Below are positions 62,234 to 64,000 of a stretch of 64,000 nucleotides of DNA, one piece after another. Under the pieces are notes generated by a model that was not told where the DNA came from, ran no database searches, and worked only from the letters and a program-made list of their open reading frames with translations. Every line of letters begins with the position of its first letter. Position 1 is the stretch's first letter. This DNA is from Phoronis australis (Eukaryota; Phoronida; Phoronidae): assembly GCA_002633005.1 (NCBI GenBank), contig NMRA01000139.1, positions 64,001 to 128,000 of the forward strand, written 5' to 3'. The translations under genes and the position numbers were made by a program.

Positions 62234-63287
62234 CAATATTTCAAAATTGAGCGCAATCAATGCAAACACGTCGGGTATTGCTGAGTAACCTGGCACCTCG
62301 TGTGGTGGTCTGCCGCGTTTTTCCGCTTGTACCCTACAAAAGTGTCCAACTCTGCCCAACTTCGGACATCATTGTCTCAGGAATGACTGATCAAATGAAA
62401 CTTTCGGATACTATGATTTTTGCACAGTTCTACATCACTCTCTTAGAGATGGATTTTAAAATATAACACTTTTGCATTACGGCCTATCAAAAATTTGACC
62501 TATGTTTTTTTGAACAAATCAAAAGTTGCATAAAACGAAATAACTTCAAAAACTAAGTGTTTTTGAGATTTTATGTTGAACATTGATGTCGAATGAAATT
62601 TGTTTGTGTTATTTATACTATCAGTTTGCTATCAATATATCTTTCTTTTTTAACTGCTATATTTTACTGAAAATTCATCGTCGCATGACTCATTTAGTGA
62701 ATGGGGAAATGTTTCTACTGTTAAAAAATGTATACTTTACTGAGTTTCAACGTCATTTTAAAAAATCTGCAGTTTCCTAGACATTTTGTACTTTTCGATG
62801 ACGTCACACATAACCTTAAATTCCGAAAATATTGCACGCCCTTTCCAATGATACTTGTTGTTCCGGACGTATTTTGTAAAGGTAACACCAGCTAAAGAGT
62901 AGCCAATCTAGACGCATTGTAAAAATACTAATAGCAAACGTGCGCACGTGGTTATCCGTACCACGAATACCGGTACGTCTATGCCGTTTTTCCATGCAGT
63001 AATTTTTTATAACAAAAACGGTGACAAAAAATACAACCCCTCGCCGCATCAATTTCCGAAACAAAAATTCGAACACTGAGGATTATGCTTTTGGATGAAC
63101 TACAGTACACGTATTAGCGAATTAGAAGACTGTACTTCAGAGTTATATGCATTTGGAATTTCTTTGCAATTGAAATAGTCCTTGGAAAAGTGAAAGGAAA
63201 CCCTTGAAGTGACTCGCGCAATTTGAGAAGTGCTGTAATCCGGCGCATATTGAGATTAGCTGTTCTATAAAATTCGCTCAAAGCGAN

Positions 63288-64000
63288 ACATCCAAAAGGT
63301 GTCACTTTTAGCAGGTTTGATTTATTGCAGATGTCCTAGAAGTCATTAGTTGTGTTAAATTGGGTCATTTTTGCTTGTTTGTTGGATTCAATTTCCTCGA
63401 AATGGTCGATGTGTTGGTATTGCTTGGAAGTGCTATTTTGTATTTATACTGTAAGTGATGTCCAATAAGGCATACTGTTACACCATTGTTTTATGCAATT
63501 GAATAAATTATATATTTGCATTTTTTATTTTATGGGGCAGAAATCTCAAACATTTAAAGGGATATCATAGGCAATAAAAGGGATTTTCCGAGGTCAGCCC
63601 CCAGGCGGAATCAACCTGCAACGCGTGGGGTCGCTGCCCAAAGCTCTGATGGCTAAGTTAAGCCCCACTGGGTGACCGACTATATTTTAAGCATTATTAA
63701 CAGGTAAAGTCACTGGTCTCCATTTAGTAAGTGTCTGGTAGACAACAACGAGAATCTTCGATTTGTAGTAATTGACAAAAACTGGATTTTGTTATGTTTT
63801 GTTTAGTTTTTACAGCAGTGGTCAAAGCTAGTAGTTTCGAGACCTACTTCCATCTAACGATAATCGAAAACTATATTTTTCCACCCAAAAACCGATAATG
63901 TACCGCCACAATGTAAGACCCTAATGTCGAAGGAATTTCATGGAAGAAAGGTTAATGTTTTTTAAAACCTCAAATTTCAGCCCCAGCCATATACGCCGGT
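63288..64000 (+). repeat. Second copy of the 713-bp duplication, cut by the window end
   Basis: It begins directly after the only ambiguous base, N at 63287. It differs from 61521-62233 by scattered substitutions and one- or two-base indels and is still matching at the window end. It may be a second haplotype joined in the assembly and not a real duplication. Confidence 0.93.

Overview
This window is nuclear DNA from an intron-rich animal. It is AT-rich and full of short decayed transposons, and it holds three multi-exon protein-coding genes that I rebuilt exon by exon, keeping the reading phase across every splice junction. The gene content (zinc transporter ZnT5, importin-11) and the repeats (degenerate LINEs, Merlin-type DNA transposon, tRNA-derived SINEs, many MITEs) suit a marine invertebrate such as a deuterostome or spiralian. 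The species cannot be fixed from the sequence alone.

Layout. 1-1.5 kb: decayed LINE reverse transcriptase. 2.2-9.3 kb (+): a seven-exon gene for a 512-residue protein I do not recognise, with an N-terminal helical region and a long disordered tail ending in a basic cluster. 9.9-23.6 kb (-): a complete 16-exon SLC30A5 (ZnT5) gene, 762 residues, convergent with the previous gene. 24.6-25.0 kb: probable shared promoter region. 25.3-30.0 kb: a Merlin-like DNA transposon with roughly 300-bp inverted ends, a dead transposase and internal tandem arrays. 30-35.6 kb: repeats, including a decayed transposon protein with a C2H2 finger. 35.6-59.1 kb (+): a complete 25-coding-exon IPO11 (importin-11) gene, 977 residues. 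59-64 kb: intergenic DNA ending in a duplicated block next to a single N, probably an assembly join.

The most interesting result is that ZnT5 and IPO11 each carry a minor-spliceosome (U12-type) intron: a GT-AG one in ZnT5 and a rarer AT-AC one in IPO11. In both cases the conserved reading frame demands the unusual splice site. Other points are a hAT-like MITE with 6-bp target duplications and a second MITE nested inside it, pairs of inverted MITEs in IPO11 introns, and a tandem copy of an IPO11 exon end with its splice donor destroyed. ZnT5 works in the early secretory pathway loading zinc into enzymes. Importin-11 imports cargo into the nucleus. Nothing suggests a functional link; they may share a head-to-head promoter.
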